Origin: Planctomicrobium sp.
GTDB lineage: Bacteria; Planctomycetota; Planctomycetia; Planctomycetales; Planctomycetaceae
Assembly (NCBI GenBank): GCA_029259835.1
Contig: JAJDEL010000024.1
Location: 1-7,203, forward strand
Direction of reading: 5' to 3'
DNA: 7,203 nt
Part shown: positions 1 through 6,614 of the stretch, one piece after another
Position numbering within the stretch: the stretch's first letter is position 1
How the letters are laid out: every line of letters begins with the position of its first letter
Position numbers and translations under genes: made by a program
The notes under the pieces: model-generated
Told to the model about the DNA's origin: nothing
The model's input: the letters and a program-made list of their open reading frames with translations, nothing else
Database searches by the model: none

Positions 1-135
1 CGCCCAAAATCACGCGTCTGCCCTCGTTTGATTAGCGTTCCTTGTTTCAAGATGATCGTGTGATTACCGTTGATCTCCATCTGCCAAGAGTGGTCAGCCC
101 ACGTGCAGGAACAAAGAATCGGAAAGATCAATGAT
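1..135. other. Upstream leader of the ABC operon
   Basis: All three plus-strand frames contain stops within the first 63 bases: TAG or TGA ending at 30 and 33, and TGA at 61-63. At most the last 20 codons of an upstream gene could be present, and nothing identifies one. The stretch presumably holds the promoter of the ABC operon. The best sigma70-like pair I can find is TTGATT (28-33) and GATGAT (51-56) with a 17-base spacer, each matching consensus at only 4 of 6 positions, so I do not call it a promoter. Confidence 0.4.
121..126 (+). promoter_or_regulatory. Shine-Dalgarno of the ATPase gene
   Basis: GGAAAG lies 9 bases before the ATG at 136. It favours that start over the in-frame TTG at 70, which would add 22 residues unlike the usual N-terminus of this ATPase family. 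Confidence 0.55.
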
Positions 136-861
136 ATGCCAGCGCAGAAAACGCAAACCACCACGGTATTTCGCACCGCTGAAATCACAAAAAACTACCA
201 AATGGGAGAGGTGACGGTTCGCGCATTACGCGGGGTTGATTTGGAACTCCTCGAAGGGACGTTTGTTGTTTTATTAGGACCATCTGGAAGCGGGAAATCG
301 ACGCTACTGAACATTCTAGGAGGTCTCGATGTCCCAACAGCTGGCGAAGTATTTTATCGAGAGCAAAATTTAACAGCCGCAAACGAAGCGGAGTTAACTC
401 GATATCGACGACAGCATGTTGGGTTCGTTTTTCAGTTCTACAATCTAATCCCCAGTCTCACGGCACAAGAGAATGTCGCGCTGGTCACGGAGGTTGTTGG
501 AAGCTCTATGAAACCTGAAGAGGCTCTCGCTCTCGTTGGCTTGGAAAACCACAGCCATCACTTTCCGTCGCAATTGTCAGGAGGAGAGCAACAACGTGTC
601 GCCATTGCGCGTGCAATTTCTAAAAGACCAGACGTGTTGTTGTGTGATGAGCCAACAGGCGCTCTTGATGTGACAACCGGGATCACAGTTTTAGACGTCA
701 TTGAGCGAATCAATCGTGAGTTAGGAACGACAACCGTTGTGATCACGCATAACGCCATGATTTCATCAATTGCGGATCATGTCATTTCCATGAGCGATGG
801 CCAAATTGTCGAGTCTCGAATGAACTCCGAGAAAATCCCCGTAGCAGAATTGCAATGGTAA
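136..861 (+). CDS. ABC transporter ATP-binding protein, MacB/LolD type
   Basis: This is a cytoplasmic nucleotide-binding subunit of 241 residues that hydrolyses ATP to drive the FtsX-type permease encoded next. The motifs are complete and in order: Walker [10 protein letters not shown] (48-56), Q-loop FVFQ (97-100), signature LSGGEQQR (147-154), Walker B VLLCDEP (167-173), D-loop ALD (176-178) and H-loop His205. The sequence ALRGVDLEL before Walker A and EPTGALD in the Walker B region are typical of the MacB/LolD/FtsE branch of ABC ATPases. The length is close to the usual 220-250 residues. I take the ATG at 136 as the start because a GGAAAG stands 9 bases before it and the family motif spacing fits; an in-frame TTG at 70 is possible. 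The stop is TAA at 859-861, 42 bases before the permease, so the two are almost certainly co-transcribed. All catalytic residues are present. The substrate cannot be deduced, and I give no gene symbol because LolD, MacB and DevA types cannot be separated from the ATPase alone. Confidence 0.95.
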   Translation: MPAQKTQTTTVFRTAEITKNYQMGEVTVRALRGVDLELLEGTFVVLLGPSGSGKSTLLNILGGLDVPTAGEVFYREQNLTAANEAELTRYRRQHVGFVFQFYNLIPSLTAQENVALVTEVVGSSMKPEEALALVGLENHSHHFPSQLSGGEQQRVAIARAISKRPDVLLCDEPTGALDVTTGITVLDVIERINRELGTTTVVITHNAMISSIADHVISMSDGQIVESRMNSEKIPVAELQW

Positions 862-903
862 CTCTCTACTGGCAAACGATTCCGACTCTGTTAGATCCCG
901 CTC

Positions 904-3267
904 ATGTCCATACTTGATCGAAAACTGCTCAGAGACCTGCGTCAGATCCCAGCTCAAATCCTGGCGATCAGTCTCGTCATGGCATGTGGGGTTGCCGTTC
1001 TCATCATGTCCGTGGGGACTCATCGTTTTTTGAGCCATACACGTGATTCTTACTATGATCACTCACGATTTGGTCAAATATTCGCAAACGTCAAACGGGC
1101 ACCGAAAAGCGTTGAGGAACGGCTTCGTGCAATCCCTGGCGTTGGTTCTGTCGACCTGCGCATGACAAATGAAGTTGTCATCGATGTGCAAGACTTGGAA
1201 GAACCAGTCATTGGCAGGCTGATTTCGTTACCCAGCTCAGGGAAACCTTCGCTGAATCAAGTTTACCTACGATCAGGACGAGAACTCAACGCACTACAAA
1301 CGGGAGAAATCATCGCGAGCGAAGGCTTCGTTAAAGCAAATGAATTAGAAGTTGGAGCAACCATCGAAGCAGTCATCAACGGGAGACATCAGGAGTTGAA
1401 GATTGTTGGTGTTGGACTCTCACCAGAATACATTTTTCAAATTCGTCCAGGAGACATTCTCCCTGACGAAAAACGCTTTGGGATTTTCTGGATGAGTGAA
1501 AACGAACTCGAAGCGGCGTTTAATATGGAAGGGGCATTCAATTCCGTTTCGCTGTCTCTGATGCATGGAGCTTCAGAGTCGAAAGTCATCGAAGCCGTTG
1601 ACCGTATTTTGCGTCCATATGGCTGTACCGGAGCGTATGGTCGCAGTCGGCAAGTTTCGGCGAGGTTTCTTGATGACGAGATTCAACAGCTTCGAGCAAT
1701 GGCATTTGTCGCTCCGTCCATCTTTTTTGCAGTGGCCTGTTTTTTACTGAATGTCGTTCTTTCGCGGCTCATCGCTATGCAGCGAGAGCAGATCGCCGCG
1801 TTGAAAGCCTTCGGGTATTTCAATTCAGAGGTCGGGTTTCATTACATCAAGTTTGTTCTCATCATCTCTGTGATTGGATGCACGATTGGAGGACTCGGAG
1901 GTGAGTTCCTCGCAAGATCGATGGCTGGGATGTACGCAGAGTTTTATCGTTTTCCAGATTTTCAGTACGATACTGATTGGGCAGTAAATCTTGCAGCGGT
2001 GGCACTGACAATTTTTGCATCCATGATTGCAACGATCCGCCCGGTTTGGAAAGCGATCAAGCTACCACCAGCAGAAGCCATGCGTCCTGCACCTCCGGCG
2101 AAGTTTCATTATACGCTCATGGATTCGCTGGGGATCGGTCGCGTGTTGACTGCATCTGGACGAATGACTCTTCGAGAACTGGAACGGCGTCCACTAAAAT
2201 CACTGATGTCATCATTGGGAATCGCTGGCGCGGTTGCCGTTCTGATCTTGGGTAATTTTGGAGTCGATGCGATTGACTACCTCATTAAATTTCAATTCTC
2301 TTTGACTCAGCGATACGATGTTTCGGTGACATTTATTGAACCGACAACTGCAGGAGCGATTCATGAACTGGAACATTACCCTGGCGTCTTAACCGTTGAA
2401 TCATTTCGGACTGTGCCAGTGCGATTTCACTCACGCCAAATCACCCATCTCGGTGCAATGACCGGACTGGATGACCGCCGCGAACTCAATCGGGTTCTCA
2501 ATGCAGATGAACGTCCGTTGCAGTTACCCCCGAAAGGACTAGTTCTCGGAGATAAGCTCGCAGAAATCCTTCAGATTGAAGTTGGTGATTCTCTGCTCGT
2601 CGATGTCCTGGAACGTGATGGTCTGCAACTGCGAATCCCAGTGATGGGAACCTTCAAGGAGTATGCCGGGACAAATGCTTACTTGCGGCGGGAATACCTG
2701 CATGAATTAATGCAGGAAGGACCATGTTCAAGCGGAGCCTATTTGCTAGTCGACCCTGCAAAAGTGACAACTCTTTACCGTCAATTAAAAGAAACACCTC
2801 GTGTGGCAGGGGTTGCCGTGAAGGAAGCGACCGTGGAAAGTTTCAACAAAACGATCACCGAAAACCAATTACGTATGCAATCAGTCAATCTCATTTTCGC
2901 CTGCATCATCGCTTTCGGTGTCGTTTACAATACCATCCGCATTTCTCTTTCAGAGAGAAGTCGTGAATTTGCAACGTTACGAGTCGTCGGTTTTACACGT
3001 TGGGAAGTCGCACAAGTTCTCCTGTGGGAACTCGCAATTTTAACTTTGTTTGCCATTCCACTTGGCTATTGCATTGGATACGGGTTTTGTATTGGAATGG
3101 TCAAAGGTTTTGAGTCCGAAATGTTTCGCATCCCGTTAATTATCAGTCCAAAAACAATGGGATTTGCAGCTGGTGTCACAATTCTTGCTGCGTTCATTTC
3201 AGGTCTCTCTGTCCAGCGACAAGTCAATAACCTCGACTTGATTGGCGTTCTAAAAAGTAGGGAGTAG
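904..3267 (+). CDS. ABC transporter permease with two FtsX-like halves
   Basis: This inner-membrane permease of 787 residues pairs with the ATPase upstream. About eight membrane segments are visible: 16-36, 266-288, 316-338, 360-380, 431-456, 660-680, 703-727 and 755-773. They form two tandem copies of the 4-TM FtsX/MacB fold. Each copy has a large extracytoplasmic domain (about 40-265 and 457-655) after its first helix. The cytoplasmic coupling motif occurs twice: MQREQIAALKAFGY (292-305) and SERSREFATLRVVGF (683-697). Each half ends in the family tail, LPPAEAMRP (387-395) and LDLIGVLKSRE at the C-terminus. MacB is a 4-TM protein that dimerises; here both halves are in one chain, so one permease plus an ATPase dimer should suffice. 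The ATG at 904 is the first possible start after an in-frame TAG at 892-894. It has no convincing Shine-Dalgarno, so initiation may be coupled or leaderless-like. The stop TAG (3265-3267) nearly abuts the adaptor start. The transport substrate is unknown; lipid, lipoprotein, drug or peptide export are all known for the family. Confidence 0.93.
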   Translation: MSILDRKLLRDLRQIPAQILAISLVMACGVAVLIMSVGTHRFLSHTRDSYYDHSRFGQIFANVKRAPKSVEERLRAIPGVGSVDLRMTNEVVIDVQDLEEPVIGRLISLPSSGKPSLNQVYLRSGRELNALQTGEIIASEGFVKANELEVGATIEAVINGRHQELKIVGVGLSPEYIFQIRPGDILPDEKRFGIFWMSENELEAAFNMEGAFNSVSLSLMHGASESKVIEAVDRILRPYGCTGAYGRSRQVSARFLDDEIQQLRAMAFVAPSIFFAVACFLLNVVLSRLIAMQREQIAALKAFGYFNSEVGFHYIKFVLIISVIGCTIGGLGGEFLARSMAGMYAEFYRFPDFQYDTDWAVNLAAVALTIFASMIATIRPVWKAIKLPPAEAMRPAPPAKFHYTLMDSLGIGRVLTASGRMTLRELERRPLKSLMSSLGIAGAVAVLILGNFGVDAIDYLIKFQFSLTQRYDVSVTFIEPTTAGAIHELEHYPGVLTVESFRTVPVRFHSRQITHLGAMTGLDDRRELNRVLNADERPLQLPPKGLVLGDKLAEILQIEVGDSLLVDVLERDGLQLRIPVMGTFKEYAGTNAYLRREYLHELMQEGPCSSGAYLLVDPAKVTTLYRQLKETPRVAGVAVKEATVESFNKTITENQLRMQSVNLIFACIIAFGVVYNTIRISLSERSREFATLRVVGFTRWEVAQVLLWELAILTLFAIPLGYCIGYGFCIGMVKGFESEMFRIPLIISPKTMGFAAGVTILAAFISGLSVQRQVNNLDLIGVLKSRE
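3259..3264 (+). promoter_or_regulatory. Shine-Dalgarno deciding the adaptor start
   Basis: AGGGAG lies inside the last codons of the permease. It is 8 bases before the ATG at 3273 but only 2 bases before the overlapping GTG at 3267, so the ATG is the likelier start. Confidence 0.65.
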
Positions 3268-3272
3268 TGGCG

Positions 3273-4493
3273 ATGGTCGTCTGGATAAAACGTCTGTTTT
3301 TGTTGATGCTCGTCATCTGCATAGGAGTGGCAATTGTGATTGCCTTTCTTCCAAAACCTATCAAGGTTGATGTCGAAGTCGTTCAATCTGGCCCCATGGA
3401 AGTGTCGGTGCGAGACGATGGTCGCACCAGAATTCGAGAGCGCTACGTCATTTCCACTCCGATTGCCGGTCGGCTACGTCGGATTAATTTGAATGTCGGA
3501 GACGCGGTCACTGCTGGACAGACTGTCGTGGCAAGCATGGAACCTACCTCTCCTACCCTGCTTGATCCTCGTGCGCAGGCTCAGGCACAAGCACGAGTCA
3601 AAGCCGCTCAAGGTCGCCTTGCGAGAGCAAAATCTGATTTGACGCGTATCCGTATTGAATTAAAACAGGCGGTCGCAGACTTGGAGCGACAAAAGGATCT
3701 CAACCGGCGTGGAGCAGCGACGACCTCCAAATTAGATGACGCTCAACTGAAAGTTGACACAAAATCCGAAGATGTTAAAGCTGCTCAATTGATGGAAGAT
3801 ATTGCGAAGTATGAGCTTGAGCTTGAACAGGCAGGTCTCTTGCATGTCTCTCGCGAACAACGCTCCGACGAGGAATCGTCCGAAAAAACAACACCCGCGT
3901 TTGAGATTACCTCACCAATTACTGGACGCGTTCTCGGTGTGATGCAAGAAAGTTCCGCCGTGGTTTCACCGGGAGCATCACTTTTAGAGATTGGTGACCC
4001 ACTCGATTTGGAAGTTGTCGTTGATGTCTTATCGAGCGATGCTGTCCGAATTCTTCCAGGACAAGTCGCTTGGTTCGAGCAATGGGGTGGAACAGAACCA
4101 CTGCGGGGAGTTGTTCGGTTAGTGGAGCCATCTGGATTTACGAAAATTTCAGCACTGGGTGTCGAAGAACAACGCGTCAACGTCGTGCTGGATTTCATCG
4201 GCTCGCTGAGCGAGAGATTGTCTCTCGGAGATGGTTACAGAGTGGAAGCCCGAGTGGTCATCTGGGAAGACGAAGCGACGCTCACCGTTCCAACCGGAGC
4301 GATTTTTCGATCTGAAGAGAGTTGGGCAGTGTTTCTAGAAAAGAATGGCGTGGCCCATTTGCAGCATGTCACGGTTGGAGAAACCAACGACCTGAGAGTC
4401 GAAATACGAGATGGCCTCAAGACTGGTGACCAAGTCATTCTTTACCCTGACGACAAAATCGCCGATGGCACATTGATCGAACTGCGCGAATGA
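3273..4493 (+). CDS. HlyD/MacA-family periplasmic adaptor subunit of the ABC exporter
   Basis: This membrane-fusion protein of 406 residues links the inner-membrane ABC permease to an outer-membrane channel. It has an N-terminal membrane anchor (about 7-27) with no lipoprotein cysteine motif. The first half-lipoyl motif, STPIAGRLRRINLNVGDAV, is at about 61-79. A charged, Ala/Gln-rich alpha-helical hairpin spans about 97-190, and the second lipoyl half, EITSPITGRVLGV, starts at 211. A beta-barrel follows (about 244-335), then a membrane-proximal domain (about 336-406) opening with VPTGAIF and containing GLKTGDQVIL. At the hairpin tip R139-x3-L143-x6-T150 resembles the R-x3-L-x6-S motif that docks MacA/AcrA-type adaptors to TolC. 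An insertion rich in Ser/Glu (about 193-208) separates the hairpin from the second lipoyl half. A GTG at 3267 overlapping the permease stop would add two residues, but Shine-Dalgarno spacing favours the ATG at 3273. The gene is last in the operon, and its partners are the two genes upstream. No outer-membrane channel gene follows in this window. Confidence 0.93.
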   Translation: MVVWIKRLFLLMLVICIGVAIVIAFLPKPIKVDVEVVQSGPMEVSVRDDGRTRIRERYVISTPIAGRLRRINLNVGDAVTAGQTVVASMEPTSPTLLDPRAQAQAQARVKAAQGRLARAKSDLTRIRIELKQAVADLERQKDLNRRGAATTSKLDDAQLKVDTKSEDVKAAQLMEDIAKYELELEQAGLLHVSREQRSDEESSEKTTPAFEITSPITGRVLGVMQESSAVVSPGASLLEIGDPLDLEVVVDVLSSDAVRILPGQVAWFEQWGGTEPLRGVVRLVEPSGFTKISALGVEEQRVNVVLDFIGSLSERLSLGDGYRVEARVVIWEDEATLTVPTGAIFRSEESWAVFLEKNGVAHLQHVTVGETNDLRVEIRDGLKTGDQVILYPDDKIADGTLIELRE

Positions 4494-4667
4494 TTCGAAC
4501 TTTTTCACCCGACCTAAAGGTTGCAGTCAATCGTGGAAACTCTGCTGAAATTTCTTCTTGATGGAATCATTGTGGATCAATCGACACCTTTATCATGACA
4601 TTTGTCGCTTCTTTCCTCTTAGAACACCAGAAATTCATCTATCGAACGTTACGTGAAACCAGACAAC
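4494..4667. other. Convergent intergenic spacer
   Basis: This stretch separates the end of the plus-strand exporter operon from the terminator of the minus-strand gene. I see no open frame with a ribosome site, no RNA gene and no clear independent terminator for the exporter operon. Transcription from the operon may end at the hairpin just downstream, although that hairpin has only three T residues on its plus-strand exit side. Confidence 0.4.
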
Positions 4668-4706
4668 AAAAAAACGGTCACGCAACGTCGTGTTGCGTGA
4701 CCGTTT
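4668..4706 (-). terminator. Intrinsic terminator of the YTV-repeat gene
   Basis: A perfect 15-bp stem (4672-4686 paired with 4692-4706) encloses a 5-base loop at 4687-4691. Read on the minus strand it lies 45 bases past the stop codon at 4752-4754 and is followed by seven T residues (complement of the A-run 4668-4674, partly within the stem), then further T-rich sequence. This is a textbook rho-independent terminator for the minus-strand gene. The plus-strand exit has only TTTGG, so it would work poorly in that direction unless the hairpin alone suffices. Confidence 0.9.
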
Positions 4707-4751
4707 GGATTGTCATCTGTTCAGACTACTGAGTGAGTCTGAGAGATTCTA

Positions 4752-6188
4752 CTATGCTGATGGTCCAGTAGGAACTGGGGCGACTGCTGGTCCAGCTTCT
4801 TCTTCTGACCCTGCTTCTTCTTTTGAAGCGGCTGGGGCAGACAATTCTGGATCGGCTTGCGGAACGATTTTCGCAGCGCCATGTTCAATCGGTCCATCAT
4901 TTGCCGTTGCACTGTTTCCAGTCGCACAATCACCAGTTGCACAGCCTCCAAGTCCGGATGGAACTCCACAGCTACCGCATGGTTTTGCGGTGTAGCATTG
5001 TTGAACCGGAACGATCTTGCAGACTTCATAGGCAACCTGTCGCGGAACGACTTTGGTGACCATCCGGGTCACTGTATAGTCTTCCTGTCGTGCGACTTGT
5101 CGAGCGACCTTGTGAGTCACTGTGTAAGGAACTCGTTTCGTCGTGCAGTACGGAATCTTGCGAGTCTTCACTTCCGTGACAACTTTACAAGTTTCAACAG
5201 GAGTGCGACACGTTTTGACTTCGCTGACCATCTTGCAAGTTCGCACGGGGATTTTACGAGTGCGAGTCTCACAGACCCAGTTGCAAACTCGAACAGGACA
5301 GTTTTCGACAACTTGTTCCGGAACCATTTTGCAGACCTGAATCGGACAGTTTTCGACGATCTGTTCCGGAACAATTCGGCAAACCTGGACAGGGCAAATC
5401 TGCTTGACAACTTGCGGAACATACTGGGTACACGCAACTTGTTGACAAACGACTTGCGGGACGACACGAGGAACACAAGTCACACACCCAGGGTCGCGGG
5501 TCGGTCCGAAGCATGGAAGTCCACACAGAGGACCACGTCGGCAGCCGAGTCTCCATCGACCAGGTCGGTAGACCGGTTGGTTGACAGTCTGCGGAACAAC
5601 ACGCCGCACAGTGCGATACGTCGTCACGGGTTTCATGACAGTGTAACAGCGTTCCTGATTAACGGTTTCTGTCACTTGACGCATGACGGTTCGTGTCACT
5701 TGACGGTTCACCGTTTCCGTCACAGGTCGCATGACGGTTCGCGTGGTCTGTCGGTTCTGTGTTTCCCAGACCGGACGACGAACCTGATACGATTCTTCGC
5801 GGCAACTTGTTTCCCAAACAGGTCGTTGAACGGTGTATTCGCGTTCTTGATAACTTGTTTCGAAGACGCGCCGGTTGACTTCGTACTGTTCTTCACGCAC
5901 GTGTTGTTCAACGACGTTTCGGTAGCAGGTCTGCTCAACATCTTCACAGACGGTATCGTAGACCGTTCGTTGGCACGTTTGCTGAACCGGTTCGCAAATT
6001 GATTCATAAACGGTTCGGTAGCAAGTTTCTCGTTCCACTTTGCAAGCGGTGTAGCAGGCGGTTGGACGGCAGGCATTGACCGGACAACGGTTGTAGCCAG
6101 CAGTTCCACAGAACCACCCGGCCTGAGATGTTGCCCCCCCCGAAATCGCAATGGCAAACGCCGCGACTCCCCACAACAAATTCTTCAT
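4752..6188 (-). CDS. Secreted cysteine-rich YTV-repeat protein, probable planctomycete cell-wall or surface protein
   Basis: This is an exported protein of 478 residues. An N-terminal signal peptide (core LLWGVAAFAIAIS) ends in a likely signal-peptidase I site SQA|GW after residue 23. Two tracts of 16-residue repeats, about 56-196 and 252-396, flank a Gly/Pro/Arg/Cys-rich linker (about 208-238). A small Cys/Gly segment (398-421) and an acidic Ala/Pro tail (about 445-478, with KEEAG and EEEAG) follow. YTV occurs at 118-120, 182-184, 355-357 and 371-373, matching the Pfam YTV family known from planctomycetes and associated there with the cell wall. I count 36 cysteines, about 7.5 percent, many spaced 5 or 16 apart, which suggests disulfide cross-linking outside the cytoplasm. 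The repeats alternate Val/Thr with charged or polar residues, consistent with beta structure. The ATG at 6188 is chosen over an upstream in-frame ATG at 6257 because GAGGAG precedes it by 6 bases and a clean signal peptide begins there. The gene is monocistronic, with its own terminator. A structural role is inferred; no enzyme motif is present. Confidence 0.88.
   Translation of the reverse strand: MKNLLWGVAAFAIAISGGATSQAGWFCGTAGYNRCPVNACRPTACYTACKVERETCYRTVYESICEPVQQTCQRTVYDTVCEDVEQTCYRNVVEQHVREEQYEVNRRVFETSYQEREYTVQRPVWETSCREESYQVRRPVWETQNRQTTRTVMRPVTETVNRQVTRTVMRQVTETVNQERCYTVMKPVTTYRTVRRVVPQTVNQPVYRPGRWRLGCRRGPLCGLPCFGPTRDPGCVTCVPRVVPQVVCQQVACTQYVPQVVKQICPVQVCRIVPEQIVENCPIQVCKMVPEQVVENCPVRVCNWVCETRTRKIPVRTCKMVSEVKTCRTPVETCKVVTEVKTRKIPYCTTKRVPYTVTHKVARQVARQEDYTVTRMVTKVVPRQVAYEVCKIVPVQQCYTAKPCGSCGVPSGLGGCATGDCATGNSATANDGPIEHGAAKIVPQADPELSAPAASKEEAGSEEEAGPAVAPVPTGPSA
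5001..5435 (-). repeat. 16-residue repeat tract B of the YTV protein (48-bp period)
   Basis: Residues 252-396 form about nine units of 16 residues. Examples are CPVQVCRIVPEQIVEN (265-280), CPIQVCKMVPEQVVEN (281-296), TCKMVSEVKTCRTPVE (317-332) and TCKVVTEVKTRKIPYC (333-348). At the DNA level the units at 5301-5348 and 5349-5396 match at 37 of 48 positions by my alignment, pointing to tandem duplication followed by drift. This tract is cysteine-rich in its first two thirds and ends in basic YTVT units. Confidence 0.85.
5601..6023 (-). repeat. 16-residue repeat tract A of the YTV protein (48-bp period)
   Basis: Residues 56-196 hold about nine units in one unbroken 16-residue register. They include CYRTVYESICEPVQQT (56-71), CQRTVYDTVCEDVEQT (72-87), EYTVQRPVWETSCREE (117-132), SYQVRRPVWETQNRQT (133-148), TRTVMRPVTETVNRQV (149-164) and TRTVMRQVTETVNQER (165-180). 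DNA units 5649-5696 and 5697-5744 match at about 34 of 48 positions. Cysteines mark the start of the first three units, and later units carry few. Confidence 0.85.
6134..6141 (-). repeat. Eight-G homopolymer in signal-peptide codons
   Basis: The coding strand of the YTV gene reads eight consecutive G residues spanning codons 16-19 (Ser-Gly-Gly-Ala), just before the signal cleavage site. With eight G residues the signal peptide and the mature protein are in frame. A change of one base would shift the frame before the repeat region. Whether the tract varies in length is not shown by a single sequence. Confidence 0.9.
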
Positions 6189-6194
6189 GGTAGT

Positions 6195-6200
6195 CTCCTC
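6195..6200 (-). promoter_or_regulatory. Shine-Dalgarno of the YTV gene
   Basis: GAGGAG on the minus strand stands 6 bases before the ATG at 6188. It decides that start over the in-frame ATG at 6257, which would bury the signal peptide behind 23 extra residues. Confidence 0.8.
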
Positions 6201-6323
6201 GTTGGTGTAAAAATCCAAGGTTCCGAAAGAATCGTCCTGACTCTTACACGCCTCCATACTCGCAAATCATCACCCGGAACACAAACGATTTGTGCCAGGA
6301 ATTGCCCAACATCAGAGCAATTT

Positions 6324-6343
6324 GATTGGTCGCAAAACCAATC
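6324..6343. repeat. Perfect inverted repeat, candidate operator or hairpin
   Basis: GATTGGT (6324-6330) and ACCAATC (6337-6343) are exact reverse complements separated by 6 bases. There is no T-run on either side, so it is not a terminator. It lies 136 bases from the YTV start and 271 bases from the next gene's start, so a regulator-binding site is plausible but unproven. Confidence 0.4.
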
Positions 6344-6601
6344 GATCATTCATTTCAAGTTTATCGTCCCGAACAGAAGAACTTGAGTCAAAAGCTCACA
6401 TTCTCTGATGGGATCGAATTGTATTCTGGCAACATGCTGCAAAATCGGAAAAGTTTTACTCTCTTACGGTACTCTGGGTAGGAAAATCGTTGGCACCGAA
6501 TGTTTGTGAAGCCGCTGACTCTCGGATTCGGGATGTTTTTGGCTGCACCGATCAGGTAAAGTTCTCACACGATCATGGCGGAAGTGAACCGCTGGAACGA
6601 T

Positions 6602-6607
6602 AGGAGG
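6602..6607 (+). promoter_or_regulatory. Strong Shine-Dalgarno of the last gene
   Basis: AGGAGG, a full consensus site, lies 7 bases before the ATG at 6615. It is the main support for translation of the gene cut by the window edge. Confidence 0.8.
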
Positions 6608-6614
6608 ATCGGCT

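Larger units (their letters stand above)
6189..6614. promoter_or_regulatory. Divergent intergenic control region
   Basis: This 426-bp gap lies between two divergently read genes and should hold a promoter for each. I find no sigma70-like pair good enough to call on either strand. It contains a perfect 7-bp inverted repeat (6324-6343) and a neighbouring ATTGC...GCAAT pair (6301-6321). A 16-codon frame at 6575-6625, ATG to TGA, overlaps the start of the downstream gene but has no ribosome site of its own. I see no RNA gene or riboswitch. Confidence 0.5.

Noticed and set aside
28..56. Possible sigma70 promoter TTGATT / GATGAT
   Set aside because: Both hexamers match only 4 of 6 positions, and such pairs are common by chance; the spacer is right but the evidence is too weak.
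4857..6002. A 381-codon open frame on the plus strand opposite the YTV gene
   Set aside because: It is antisense to a gene with a signal peptide, ribosome site, terminator and clear repeats. Its own translation is low-complexity, with no ribosome site or known motif. The length follows from the biased repeat codons of the real gene.
5720..6157. A 145-codon minus-strand open frame overlapping the YTV gene
   Set aside because: It is the shifted frame of the YTV coding sequence, the one that would be read if a G were lost from the poly-G run. It has no start signals of its own.
6219..6225. GGAAC-type ECF sigma -35 element near the YTV start
   Set aside because: A partner -10 would fall on the Shine-Dalgarno itself, leaving no room for a leader, and no CGTC-like element is present.
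6280..6300. Possible sigma54 promoter (TGGCAC on the minus strand) upstream of the YTV gene
   Set aside because: The -24 half matches, but the required GC at the -12 position is replaced by TT at the correct spacing.
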